Shown one piece after another: positions 1-8,156 of a stretch of DNA of 53,789 nucleotides. Below the pieces are notes generated by a model. The model was not told the origin of the DNA, searched no databases, and saw nothing but the letters and a program-made list of their open reading frames with translations. The position numbers and the translations under genes are program-made. Every line of letters begins with the position of its first letter. The stretch's first letter is position 1. Source of the DNA: CBDFHJ01 sp965247635 (GTDB lineage: Bacteria > Chloroflexota > Dehalococcoidia > Lucifugimonadales > Australimonadaceae); NCBI GenBank assembly GCA_965247635.1, contig CBDFHJ010000002.1, positions 1 through 53,789 of the forward strand, written 5' to 3'.

Positions 1-810
1 AAGCACCTCGCTGTCAGCATTGACGGCTTTGAAATCTTCCCATGAGACGATTGGAGCCGGGAGGAAGGTGAGCACCTTGCCGGTAAGCTCCCCAACGATG
101 GCTTCTCCGGTGAGTTGCTGCCACCAGGACTCGGTCTGGCGGTCCCACATGACCAGGTCGCTGTTACGCAGGTTACCCGAGGTCCCGAAGTCATAAGTGA
201 CCCCGTCCAGCCTTCTATCAAAGACTATGGCGGAGTTGCATAGGGGGCAGAACGTGACAGTTACCGGCACGTCACCGACTACGTCGTTAACTATCTCGTG
301 CCAGATCATGATCTGAAGGGGATAGGCCCTGGCATCCCCATTGATTTCCAGAGCTATGACCGGCTCCTGGCCGGTAAGCCAACTGTCGGCATCTTCGCGT
401 GACACGAATTTGGGGTCGTCTATGGGGGGAATACCATCCGGGGGTGGGCCACCGGAAATGATCTCACTATAAGGAACGCTGTGACTGCTGAAGTCGGTCT
501 CCCAACCACTGGTGGAGAATCGGGCCTCCTTCAATTCCCTCTTGAAATCGGGGTCTGGTGCCACACGTTCGTCAGATGTAGAATCATCATCTGTTTCAGA
601 CATTGGAGTGGGGGTAGGTGGGGTCGTGGGTGAAGGTGAAGCGGTTGGTTTCTGGCCCATTGCCGGGGAAGGGTCATACGAACCCAAAGCCCCGGTCAGG
701 CCCAGGCTGACGACGATTACAACTATCCCTATGAGGCCCAATACAACCAGTAAGATGGGCAGGTTCTGCCTTCTGACCACAGGGAAATCGCACGTAAATC
801 TAATTCGCAA
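1..810 (-). CDS. DUF3179 domain protein, C-terminus beyond window
   Basis: Reading leftwards, the frame stays open to base 1, so the C-terminus lies outside the window. The N-terminus has one membrane segment (an Ile/Leu/Val run after RRQNLP), then a Pro/Thr/Ser-rich linker and an acidic stretch, then the DUF3179 domain. Its hallmarks are visible: VIALEINGDARAYPLQ, IMIWHEIVND, the FCPLCNSAIVFDR motif with two Cys, and WWQQLTGEAI. The family is extracytoplasmic and of unknown biochemical function. No ATG is available near the start; I chose TTG at 810 because GGTGG lies 7 nt upstream, and GTG at 780 is the alternative. It is divergent from gnd. Confidence 0.85.
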   Translation of the reverse strand, partial: MRIRFTCDFPVVRRQNLPILLVVLGLIGIVVIVVSLGLTGALGSYDPSPAMGQKPTASPSPTTPPTPTPMSETDDDSTSDERVAPDPDFKRELKEARFSTSGWETDFSSHSVPYSEIISGGPPPDGIPPIDDPKFVSREDADSWLTGQEPVIALEINGDARAYPLQIMIWHEIVNDVVGDVPVTVTFCPLCNSAIVFDRRLDGVTYDFGTSGNLRNSDLVMWDRQTESWWQQLTGEAIVGELTGKVLTFLPAPIVSWEDFKAVNADSEVL

Positions 811-840
811 TTTTATACCACCAGAATCATCTGATTAGGT

Positions 841-1252
841 GCGTAGTCTGTTCTAATTCTGTCAAATTTAAACCCACTAATAGATTAAATTCGGCGAAGA
901 TACGATTGCCCTGCTTCTGACCATTAACTTTTCTCCGCCCCATCCAGCCGGGGTATAATCTTCTGCCACAGGTAGGTTCATAATGTAGCGTTCCGACTGT
1001 AAGCCAGCAGGTTGATTCATGCGCTAATTTGATGTGCGTTATCTCTAAAAGATTTACAGGCGCATTGAATGGTTTTACACTGCCTGTAGGCTGAGCCAAC
1101 CGGTAATGTCTGAAGATGTAGAACGGCCAGGCTGGTGCCAAGGCTATCTCGCAGCTACGGGATGATGGCGCTACCGACCACTATTCACCATGGTTCGACG
1201 GGCTCGCCACAAGCGTGTCAAGGGGTGAGACATCACCCAGAGGGGGTAAGCT
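841..1252. other. intergenic region between divergent genes
   Basis: No convincing gene is seen here. A TATAAT hexamer at 954-959 (plus strand) could be a -10 box for gnd, but no good -35 is spaced correctly. A TTGACA on the minus strand near 868 could serve the DUF3179 gene, but its -10 is poor. The ribosome binding site of gnd is at the far right. Confidence 0.4.
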
Positions 1253-2170
1253 ATGGAACTTGGTATGGTTGGACTGGGCCGCATGGGCAGCAATATGGTG
1301 CAGCGGCTTATATCAAAAGGCGGCCACCGCGTGATAACTTACGATCACAATGACGAGGCGGTGAGGTCCAGCGAAGCTCTGGGCGCTTTAGGAGCAGCTT
1401 CCCTGGAGAACCTGGTTGAGAAGCTGACACTGCCTCGTGCTGTATGGGTTATGGTGCCTGCCGGGGAGGCCACTGAAGACACCATCAATGGCCTTCTTCC
1501 ATTGCTGTCCAGCGGCGATACTATCCTGGACGGCGGAAATGCCAACTATAAGGACACCGTCCGCCGCGGGGAGAAGCTTCGCCAACACGGGCTGAACTTC
1601 ATGGACGTGGGCACTAGCGGGGGAATCTGGGGCCTCACCGAGGGTTACAGTCTGATGATAGGTGGTAGCGAGGAGGTATTTAAGCGCCTGGAGCCCATAT
1701 TCCAGACCCTTGCTCCCGCATCTGATAAAGGGTACGGCTATGTTGGGCCCACCGGCGCCGGACATTTCGTGAAGATGGTCCACAACGGGGTCGAGTATGG
1801 GCTGATGGAGGCGTATGCAGAAGGATTTGAGCTATTGGAGGCAAAGGGCGATCTCGGACTTGATGTGGCCCAAATCGCCCAAATCTGGCGGCATGGTAGC
1901 GTGGTGCGCTCCTGGCTACTTGATCTGACCGCAGCAATCCTGGAAGACGATCCCAAGCTGGAAAGTCTCCGGTCATATGTAGAGGATTCCGGAGAGGGCC
2001 GATGGGCGGTGGAGGAGTCCGTGGAGCTGGCGGTTCCGGCACCTGTCATCGCACTCTCGCTCCAGATGAGGTTCCGCTCTCGCCAGGAGCAGCCCTTTGG
2101 CGGTAAGCTGCTGGCCGCCATGCGGAACCAGTTCGGCGGCCATGCTGTGCGGGGATCTGAATCTTTTTGA
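1253..2170 (+). CDS. gnd: 6-phosphogluconate dehydrogenase, decarboxylating (short GntZ/YqeC type)
   Basis: Oxidative decarboxylation of 6-phosphogluconate to ribulose 5-phosphate in the pentose phosphate pathway; cytosolic. The protein has 305 residues, the size of the short bacterial form and not the ~470-residue form. Visible motifs are the dinucleotide-binding GLGRMGSNM near the N-terminus, DGGNANYKDT, DVGTSGGIWG with the following GYSLMIGG, and the catalytic segment GAGHFVKMVHNGVEYG with its Lys and Asn. The ATG at 1253 follows GAGGGGGT at about 6 nt. A longer overlapping frame upstream (1135) is out of frame with this product. The gene is convergent with the VOC gene, with a strong hairpin between them. 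Confidence 0.93.
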   Translation: MELGMVGLGRMGSNMVQRLISKGGHRVITYDHNDEAVRSSEALGALGAASLENLVEKLTLPRAVWVMVPAGEATEDTINGLLPLLSSGDTILDGGNANYKDTVRRGEKLRQHGLNFMDVGTSGGIWGLTEGYSLMIGGSEEVFKRLEPIFQTLAPASDKGYGYVGPTGAGHFVKMVHNGVEYGLMEAYAEGFELLEAKGDLGLDVAQIAQIWRHGSVVRSWLLDLTAAILEDDPKLESLRSYVEDSGEGRWAVEESVELAVPAPVIALSLQMRFRSRQEQPFGGKLLAAMRNQFGGHAVRGSESF

Positions 2171-2240
2171 ACTGGTCCACCTTACGCCGCAGGCGGTTAC
2201 ACCGGCGATCGGGCCAACCGGTTGGTATGGAACCACCAGC

Positions 2241-2285
2241 CTTCACCCCGACCCCTCTTCCAGTGGGAGAGGGGTCGGGGTGAAG
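2241..2285. terminator. long perfect hairpin between convergent genes
   Basis: An inverted repeat of 18 bp per arm (CTTCACCCCGACCCCTCT at 2241-2258 and its complement at 2268-2285) with a short loop lies between gnd (plus) and the VOC gene (minus). No U-tract follows, so it is not a textbook intrinsic terminator. Its position fits a bidirectional terminator or a dispersed palindromic intergenic repeat. Confidence 0.6.
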
Positions 2286-2311
2286 GCCGATATGTGCAGG
2301 CTAAATCATTA

Positions 2312-2731
2312 CTAGCTGGCTGGGCTTGCCCACCTCAAGCCTCTTGGATGGTGGACGATCTCGATCAGGTTGCCGTCAGGGTCGCGGATGTAGGCAAAGT
2401 TAGACCCGTCGTGGCTCCGGAATCCGCCGCTGGATAGGGTGGAGCCTATGTCGTCCTCAAGGGAAACACCCATCTCCTGCAGGTTGGCTATCATTTCATC
2501 CCAGTCGGTGATCTCGATAGCGACGTGGTTTATGGGGCGACTGGGGTCCGGATTCTTGTAGAGGTGGAATTCTCCCGGTCCCGCAAACATCTCTAACATT
2601 TTTTTGGATGATTCAGGCCCTATATCCTTGCGCTCTATGCCGAAAACCTTCTCGTACCACTCTTTGCTGCGCTCTATGTCGGTGATTCCATAGTTCACGT
2701 GGTGTATCATGCTTATCCTGGACTTAGACAT
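2312..2731 (-). CDS. VOC (glyoxalase/dioxygenase superfamily) protein
   Basis: Single vicinal-oxygen-chelate domain of about 139 residues. The first metal-ligand region is IHHVNYGITDIERS, the second is INHVAIEITD, and the closing motif is IRDPDGNLIEIVHH, with His, His and Glu as expected metal ligands. The substrate cannot be read from sequence; glyoxalase, epimerase, ring-cleaving dioxygenase or antibiotic-resistance roles all occur in the family. I start at ATG 2731 because AGGAGG lies 8 nt upstream; a GTG at 2740 would overlap that Shine-Dalgarno. It is the last gene of the EVE/nitroreductase cluster, 209 bp after the preceding stop. Confidence 0.85.
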   Translation of the reverse strand: MSKSRISMIHHVNYGITDIERSKEWYEKVFGIERKDIGPESSKKMLEMFAGPGEFHLYKNPDPSRPINHVAIEITDWDEMIANLQEMGVSLEDDIGSTLSSGGFRSHDGSNFAYIRDPDGNLIEIVHHPRGLRWASPAS

Positions 2732-2940
2732 ATAGCTCACCTCCTGGTAGACATATTTCTTCGACCATACCCGTCTCCGATGGGTAGATGATATATTCGT
2801 TGTCCTTCTTCGTCAAGCCTCGGGCCAATGGCCTAGATGGTGTCGTCAAAGTAACTTGGTCCAAAGCAGCAGGGCCCGGGTCTGGCAGATCGCCAGGAAA
2901 GAAGCGGACTCTTTGGCATAGCGGGTTGCCACTCCACACC

Positions 2941-3624
2941 CTAGCGACCCTCTCCCCAGGTATTCCAATGGGTTAGCTCTTGCGCGGGGCGGCGCTCAGC
3001 GGGTTTGAAATCAGTCCCTGTGAAGTGGGCGACAGGCACCAGAGCCACCTGTACCACATTATCAGGGAGTCCGAGGATATCTGCAGCTTCCTTCTCATGC
3101 ACCAGGTGGATGGTGGTCCAGGAAGACCCAAGACCACGAGCCCGCAGGGCCAGCAAGAGTGACCACCCGGCCTGAATGATAGACACATATATCGTCGCAT
3201 AATAAAAGGAATCGTATGTGCCTCTACCGTATAGGTTTGGATTTTCTTCAGTCCTTCCCTCGATGCAAGGGATGATATGCACGGGAACGTCTTGGAGATG
3301 GTCGCCTAAAAATGTACTGGACTCGCCAACTCGCTGCATCTGTAAAAGGCGTGGATCGTTCTGATCGTACTGCGGTCGGCGACCACTTTGAAAATCTCTG
3401 TAAGTGCTAAGCTCCTTACGATAAACCTCGGCCAATCCCGCACGCTTTTCCGGGTCTGTAACAACCATGAAGTGCCATCCCTGAAGGTTTGAGCCGGTGG
3501 GTGCCTGAAAGGCGATCTCAATGCACCGCTCGATTACATCCGGCTCCACCGTGCGGCTGAGGCCTAGCCGCTTGCGCACACTACGGGTGGTAGTTAGCAG
3601 ATGGTCCACAGTAACCAGGTCCAT
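2941..3624 (-). CDS. nitroreductase family flavoprotein, copy A
   Basis: FMN-dependent NAD(P)H oxidoreductase fold of about 227 residues. The N-terminal TTTRSVRKRL carries the Arg-Ser-x-Arg typical of FMN phosphate contacts, followed by IEIAFQAPTGSNLQGWHF, a Trp-rich helix, and ALRARGLGSSWTT with the second FMN-binding region. The substrate is unknown (nitroaromatic, quinone or flavin-linked reductase). The chosen ATG at 3624 has AGGAG 8 nt upstream and gives the same N-terminus (MDL..DH) as its paralogues. It is one of three tandem copies, so the group arose by duplication; all share VEP-x-VI-x-RCIEI and end in a HWN/YWD-TWG motif. Confidence 0.88.
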   Translation of the reverse strand: MDLVTVDHLLTTTRSVRKRLGLSRTVEPDVIERCIEIAFQAPTGSNLQGWHFMVVTDPEKRAGLAEVYRKELSTYRDFQSGRRPQYDQNDPRLLQMQRVGESSTFLGDHLQDVPVHIIPCIEGRTEENPNLYGRGTYDSFYYATIYVSIIQAGWSLLLALRARGLGSSWTTIHLVHEKEAADILGLPDNVVQVALVPVAHFTGTDFKPAERRPAQELTHWNTWGEGR

Positions 3625-3664
3625 TGGCATATCTCCTTGTTGTAATGATTGTGCATCCAGTGGT

Positions 3665-4348
3665 CTAGCCCGGTTGCCCCCAGGCATTCCAGTGGGTCAC
3701 CTCCTGGACAGGTCGGCGCTTGGCGGGCTTGAAATCGGTGCCTTTGGTATAGGCCACTGGAAGCAAGGCTACCTGCAGGATGTTGTCGGGAATTCCAAGG
3801 ACTGCTGCAACCTCCTTCTCGTACACAAGGTGGACCGTAGTCCATGCAGTGCCCAAGCCGCGAGCACGCAAGGCCAGCATAATAGACCATACGGATTGTA
3901 GGATGGAACCGTATAAAGATGCGTTGTAAAATGAGCTGGGTATGGGAGCTTCGAATAGGTGGGGCTGCTCTACCGAGCGAGTGTCAATGCAGGCGATGAT
4001 GAATGCAGGTGCTTCGTGTATATGCTGGTTCAGGTAATCGCTAGAATCTACCATAGCTTGATTCTGTACGCCACGCCGGTCCCCCGGAGAGTACTCGGGT
4101 GGGTGTTGTCTCTGCAGGCTTCCATAGGTACTCATTGACCTGCGATAGATGTCACCAATGGCCTTTCGCTTCTCCTCATCTGTGACCACGACGAAGTGCC
4201 AGTGCTGGGAGTTGGCGCCCGTTGGAGCCTGAAGCCCAATCTCGATGCACCGCTGGATAACTTCGGGCTCCACAGGGAGCGCGAAGTCCAAGCGCTTTCG
4301 CACGCTACGGGTAGTTGTGAGTATGTGGTCTATGGCATCAAGGTCCAT
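3665..4348 (-). CDS. nitroreductase family flavoprotein, copy B
   Basis: Middle copy of three tandem paralogues, 227 residues, 40 bp upstream of copy A. It has the same TTTRSVRKRL start, APTGANSQHWHFVV, ALRARGLGTAWTT and C-terminal DFKPAKRRPVQEVTHWNAW. It differs from A and C in the central variable segment (SMSTYG, DTRSVEQPHLFEA), where substrate specificity usually resides in this fold, so the copies may act on different substrates (inference). ATG 4348 follows a GAGG-type Shine-Dalgarno. Confidence 0.88.
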   Translation of the reverse strand: MDLDAIDHILTTTRSVRKRLDFALPVEPEVIQRCIEIGLQAPTGANSQHWHFVVVTDEEKRKAIGDIYRRSMSTYGSLQRQHPPEYSPGDRRGVQNQAMVDSSDYLNQHIHEAPAFIIACIDTRSVEQPHLFEAPIPSSFYNASLYGSILQSVWSIMLALRARGLGTAWTTVHLVYEKEVAAVLGIPDNILQVALLPVAYTKGTDFKPAKRRPVQEVTHWNAWGQPG

Positions 4349-4391
4349 CTAATCTACCTCCTCACTATCATGGGATCACTATGTTAGTGGT

Positions 4392-5257
4392 CTAACGCCG
4401 CTGCCCCCAGGTATCCCAGTAGGTCAGTTCCTGTGCGGGAATCCGCTTTGCAGGCTTGAAATCCGTGCCCTTGAAATAGGCAACGGGCAGCAGGGCCGCT
4501 TGGATGATGCCGTCAGGAACCCCTAGCAGGCTGCGGAAAAACCTCAGGGTGAACAGACACGGTGATTCGGGCGTCGAACAAACCGACGATATTCGTAATA
4601 CGCGACATGTCTTGTTGCTATTCGTTCAGTGAATGCACTGATCTGGCATTTATCGTCGAGCCGTCTTGGACGCTGAGCAGACCTCAGAGTTTTTCCGCAG
4701 CCTGCTAGTATCTCGGCGGCTTCTTTCTCGTACATGAGATGGAGGGACGTCCAAGAAGAGCCCAGCCCACGAGCCCGCAGCGCCAGCATAAGGGACCAAG
4801 TGGCGGGATAAATGGATCCATATATGGCGGCATGGTAAGCGGTCCCGTACTTTGTTAGCTGGGAGAGGTGTGGCGCCTCCTCCATATGGCCCTCGATGCA
4901 TGGAATGATGTGCACGGGGACTTCATGCAGATGCTCGCCCAGATAGAGGCTGGATGCGCTGACCCGCGCCCTCTGGGCGGCACGGGGGTCACCGGTTGGA
5001 AGCTGGGGTGGCTGGGCTGCTTGCATCTCGTAATAGGCCTGTCGCGCCTTGCCATATATTTGGGCTAGGCCCGCACGTTTTCCCGGGTCGGTGACAACCA
5101 AAAAGCGCCAGCCCTGAAGATTAGATCCCGTAGGGGCCTGAAGTGCAATCTCGATGCACCGCTGGATGACCTCAGGCTCCACTGGGCGGCTGAGGTCCAG
5201 GCGCTTGCGAACACTACGGGTGGTGGTGAGTATATGGTCTATGGCATCAAGGTTCAT
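4392..5257 (-). pseudogene. nitroreductase copy C, split by a MITE-like insertion
   Basis: The first ~183 codons (5257 down to 4709) match copies A and B through ALRARGLGSSWTSLHLMYEKEAAEIL. The frame then enters the insertion at 4704 and ends at a stop at 4544, giving a 237-residue product with an unrelated tail. The missing C-terminus is present beyond the insertion (4522 down to 4392) and ends YWDTWGQRR. Removing 182 bp (178-bp element plus one CTAG copy) restores exactly 227 codons plus stop, the length of copy B. The lost part holds the C-terminal segment of the fold, so the product is probably inactive. The event looks recent because both halves are otherwise clean. Confidence 0.88.
4527..4704. 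mobile_element. 178-bp MITE-like element with CTAG target duplication
   Basis: The two ends carry a perfect 16-bp terminal inverted repeat, CAGGCTGCGGAAAAAC, at 4527-4542 and inverted at 4689-4704. CTAG flanks it at 4523-4526 and 4705-4708, and the uninterrupted coding frame of the host gene contains one CTAG at that point. The interior has no gene, so it is non-autonomous and must have been moved by a transposase elsewhere. The transposase family is not assigned. Confidence 0.88.
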
Positions 5258-5307
5258 CGTTCTATCTCCTTTGGGGGATGCTGGAATAGGGAGAAATTGG
5301 CTAACAT

Positions 5308-5784
5308 TCAGAGTTGGTTGCCCAAGGCTACGATCTCATCCCATTCATCCTTGGCTACGGGTTGAATGGACAGTCGCATACCCCTACGTACCAGCATCAT
5401 ATTCTCAAGTCGGGGGTTCCCCTTGATTTCTTTCAGCGTCACCGGCCTGGCGAATTCCTGGTCTGCCTTGATGTCCACCATGTACCATATGGGGTTGTCG
5501 GGCGTGCTTTTGGGGTCGGGGTGCTTGGACTTCTGGTCCCAGGCGGTTTCATCGGGGTAGCCCTCTCGGACGACGCGGGCTATCCCCACCACTGCCGTTG
5601 CACTGGTGCTGCTGTGGTAGAATAGCACACCATCTCCCGACTTCACTTCGTCGCGCAAGAGATTGCGTGCCTGGTAGTTGCGTACCCCATCCCACTCGGC
5701 GGTCTGGTCCTCTTCGCTGAGCAAGTGGGAGAAGGAGTAAGCCGTCGGTTCCGACTTGAATAGCCAGTACCTCTTCTCTGCCAT
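5308..5784 (-). CDS. EVE domain protein (ASCH/PUA-like fold)
   Basis: About 158 residues forming a single EVE domain: KRYWLFKSEPTAYSFSHL, the WDGVRNYQARNLL core, GDGVLFYHSS, and a C-terminal RRGMRLSIQPV. EVE domains bind modified bases in RNA or DNA in characterised relatives (human THYN1; domains fused to McrB in bacteria), so a modified-base reader is the family-based guess. I start at ATG 5784 (AGAGGG 6 nt upstream), not at the longer upstream start, whose extra 22 residues are not family-like. It leads the minus-strand nitroreductase cluster, and the IS66 element starts 75 bp upstream, so the native promoter may be altered. Confidence 0.88.
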   Translation of the reverse strand: MAEKRYWLFKSEPTAYSFSHLLSEEDQTAEWDGVRNYQARNLLRDEVKSGDGVLFYHSSTSATAVVGIARVVREGYPDETAWDQKSKHPDPKSTPDNPIWYMVDIKADQEFARPVTLKEIKGNPRLENMMLVRRGMRLSIQPVAKDEWDEIVALGNQL

Positions 5785-5858
5785 ACATTTCCCTCTGGGT
5801 AAAGCTGCGTTGATGATACCACGTACTGGCAATTGTCTTCCAGCAGGCAAGCTACACC

Positions 5859-7311
5859 GTAACTGTTCAGAGTTGAGGTGGCGAATTGCCCGAAGGCTGC
5901 TGGAAAAGTATGGTGCACCGATTTTCCGATTATGTTAAATCAGAGGTATGGATGCCGACATTGACCTGAGCGCCATGCCGCGGGAGGACCTGCTGGCCCT
6001 GATTGCCCGGTTGCAGGCTGTCGTTCAAGAGCAGCAAGCCGTTATCGCCCGGTTGCAGCGGCGGATTGAAACGCTGGAGGGAAAGGCCAAACCGGGCGGC
6101 CCCAAAGGGATGCCCGGCATCAAGCCTCAAACGGGCCAGCGGCCCCCCAGGGAGAAACAGACCAGGAAGCCCCGGCCCCACGGTTTCGCCCGCCAGCGCA
6201 TGACCCCCACCCACCGGGTGGCGCACGCCATGGAGAGTTGTCCTGATTGCGGAACCCGGCTGTCCGGGGGCTGGACCCAGCGGACCCGGGAGGTCATCGA
6301 CCTGACAGTGGTTCCGGTCCAAGTAACCGAACATGTCTTCATCGCCCGGACCTGCCCCCTTTGTGAGAAACGCCGGGTGCCCAAGGTGGACTTGGGCGGG
6401 GTGGCGCTGGGGAAACAACGATTGGGAGTCAACCTGCTCAGCCTGATGGCGGCCCTGCGGGAAGAAGGCCGGTTGCCCTTCCGCACCATCCAGTGGTATC
6501 TGAGGACCGTCCACCAGTTGCGCCTGAGCGTCGGCGCCATCGTCCGGGCCATCCACCAAGTGGCCCGGCAGGCCCAACCGGCGGTGGACCGGATTCTGGA
6601 GCGCATCCGGGGCAGTCCGGTGGTCCACGCCGACGAGACGGGCTGGCGGGAGGACGGCGCCAACGGCTACGTCTGGACTTTCAGCACTCCCACCGGGCGG
6701 TACTTCCTGCGGCGGGGCCGCAACAAGGAGGTGGTGGACGAGGTGCTGGATGAGTCCTTCAGTGGGGTGTTGGTCAGCGACTTCTATGCCGCCTATCATC
6801 ACTACCCGGGACTGAAGCAGCGGTGCTGGGTGCACCTGCTGCGGGACATCCACGACCTGAAGGCCCTCTACCCCAAAGACCGGCAATTGGCCCGGTGGGC
6901 GGCGGCAGTCCATCACATTTACTCGGCGGCCAAGAGCTTCGCCCATCCCCAGGCACGGCAACGGCAGCGGGTCCAGCAGCAATTGGAGCGGAAACTGCTG
7001 GCCCAGTGCCGTCCCTACGCCCAGGACCCGGCAGCGGTGCAGGGCAACCTGTGCCGGCGTATCGAGAGGCACATCAAGGAACTCTTCGTTTTCGTGGCTG
7101 CCCCCGGCGTGCCCTCGGACAACAACGCTGCCGAGCGCAGCCTGCGGCCCTTGGTAATCAGCCGCAAAATCAGCGGCGGCACCCGCTCAAAGCAGGGCAC
7201 CGACACAAAGATGACCCTGGCCTCTCTTTTCGGCACCTGGCGCGCCCAAGGCCTAAACCCCTTCATCGCCTGCCGTCAGATGCTCGTTTCCCCTCAACTC
7301 TGAACTGTTAC
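5859..7311 (+). mobile_element. IS66-family insertion sequence
   Basis: The terminal inverted repeats are GTAACTGTTCAGAGTTGAGG at 5859-5878 and its inverted partner at 7292-7311 (19 of 20 match). The GTAA terminus is typical of IS66. Only one gene, the transposase, is present, with no TnpA/TnpB accessory genes. The expected 8-bp target duplication is absent (GCTACACC on the left, AGCAGAGG on the right), which suggests a deletion or recombination at one side, in line with the neighbouring IS3 element lacking an end there. Confidence 0.88.
5948..7303 (+). CDS. IS66-family transposase (TnpC-like DDE enzyme)
   Basis: 451 residues. N-terminal coiled coil rich in Leu/Gln (LLALIARLQAVVQEQQAVIARL), then a Cys4 zinc site (CPDC and CPLC), then the DDE core. 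Catalytic residues are placed in VVHADETGWRE (first Asp), VLVSDFYAAYHHY (second Asp) and SDNNAAERSLRP (Glu), followed by the usual RKISGGTRSKQG tail. It appears intact. The stop codon overlaps the right terminal repeat. The start at 5948 follows AGAGGT very closely; the next ATG is out of frame. Confidence 0.92.
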   Translation: MDADIDLSAMPREDLLALIARLQAVVQEQQAVIARLQRRIETLEGKAKPGGPKGMPGIKPQTGQRPPREKQTRKPRPHGFARQRMTPTHRVAHAMESCPDCGTRLSGGWTQRTREVIDLTVVPVQVTEHVFIARTCPLCEKRRVPKVDLGGVALGKQRLGVNLLSLMAALREEGRLPFRTIQWYLRTVHQLRLSVGAIVRAIHQVARQAQPAVDRILERIRGSPVVHADETGWREDGANGYVWTFSTPTGRYFLRRGRNKEVVDEVLDESFSGVLVSDFYAAYHHYPGLKQRCWVHLLRDIHDLKALYPKDRQLARWAAAVHHIYSAAKSFAHPQARQRQRVQQQLERKLLAQCRPYAQDPAAVQGNLCRRIERHIKELFVFVAAPGVPSDNNAAERSLRPLVISRKISGGTRSKQGTDTKMTLASLFGTWRAQGLNPFIACRQMLVSPQL

Positions 7312-8156
7312 AGCAGAGGAGGTGAGGATGGCCTCTGGAGCAGGAGGGCGATAGCCCAGGGCGCTGTGGGGGCGTTGGTGGTTGTACTCGTGGCGCCACT
7401 GCTCGGTGAGGACCTGCACCTCCCAGAGGGTATCGAAGAGCTCCCGGTTCAAGAGTTCGTACTTAAGCTTGCCGTTGAAGCTCTCAACATTCCCATTCTC
7501 CCAAGGGCTACCCGGTGTGATGAAGAGGGTTGTGGCTCCCACCCCTTGGAGCCACAACCGCACCGCCCTGGCGGTGAATTCCGGCCCGTTGTCCGAGCGG
7601 AGGTGCTCCGGCACGCCACGCTGGACCATGAGGTCCCCCAGGCATTCAATGACATGGGGTGAGCGTAACGAGCGACCCACATGGATGGCCAGACACTCCC
7701 TGGTATACTCATCCACCACTGTCAGGAGACGAACGGGTTTGCCGTCACTGGTACGAAGGGCCACAAAGTCGTATGCCCAGACGTGGTTCCGTCGTTGTGG
7801 CCTCAGCCGCACGCAGGAGCCGTCAGTAAGCCAGAGTCGACCACGCTTGGGCTGTTTGGCTGGTACTTTGAGTCCTCCCCGTCGCCAGATTCGCTCCACC
7901 CGCTTGTGGTTCACTCTCCATCCCTCCCATTGCAGCATGGCAGTCACCCGCCGGTACCCATACCGTCCATACCGACTGGCCAGCCGAACCACCGCCATCG
8001 TCAGGGCCTCCTCGTCGTCAGCCATTGTTGCAGTGTACCTCTGTGTTGACCGGGGTTGCTCAAGCGCCCGGCAAGCGCGCCGCTCAGAGATGCCATACCG
8101 TTCCCGTGCCAACTCCACGCATCTCCGCCGGCGAGCCGGGCTCAGAAGTTTCCCCG
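7294..8156 (-). CDS. IS3-family transposase OrfB (DDE integrase), C-terminus altered
   Basis: It is read as an OrfAB fusion by -1 frameshifting from OrfA. It starts as GKLLSPARRRRCVELARERYG, followed by the HTH_21 segment and the rve core. The catalytic triad is present: WAYDFVALRT (Asp), LRSDNGPEFTARA (Asp), WENGNVESFNGKLK (Glu). The C-terminus ALGYRPPAPEAIL is followed by a few residues encoded by the adjacent IS66 terminal repeat. Catalytic residues are intact, but the element end is missing, so it could act only in trans. The open frame extends to 8328, but its first ~55 residues are antisense-like readings of OrfA in another frame. Confidence 0.82.

Noticed and set aside
512..838. 108-codon plus-strand frame
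   Set aside because: It is antisense to the DUF3179 protein, which has clear family motifs.
827..1141. 104-codon minus-strand frame upstream of gnd
   Set aside because: No family motif, no ribosome binding site and overlaps the upstream region of the DUF3179 gene.
5930..7072. 380-codon minus-strand frame
   Set aside because: Antisense to the IS66 transposase; Pro/Gly/His-rich and without motifs.
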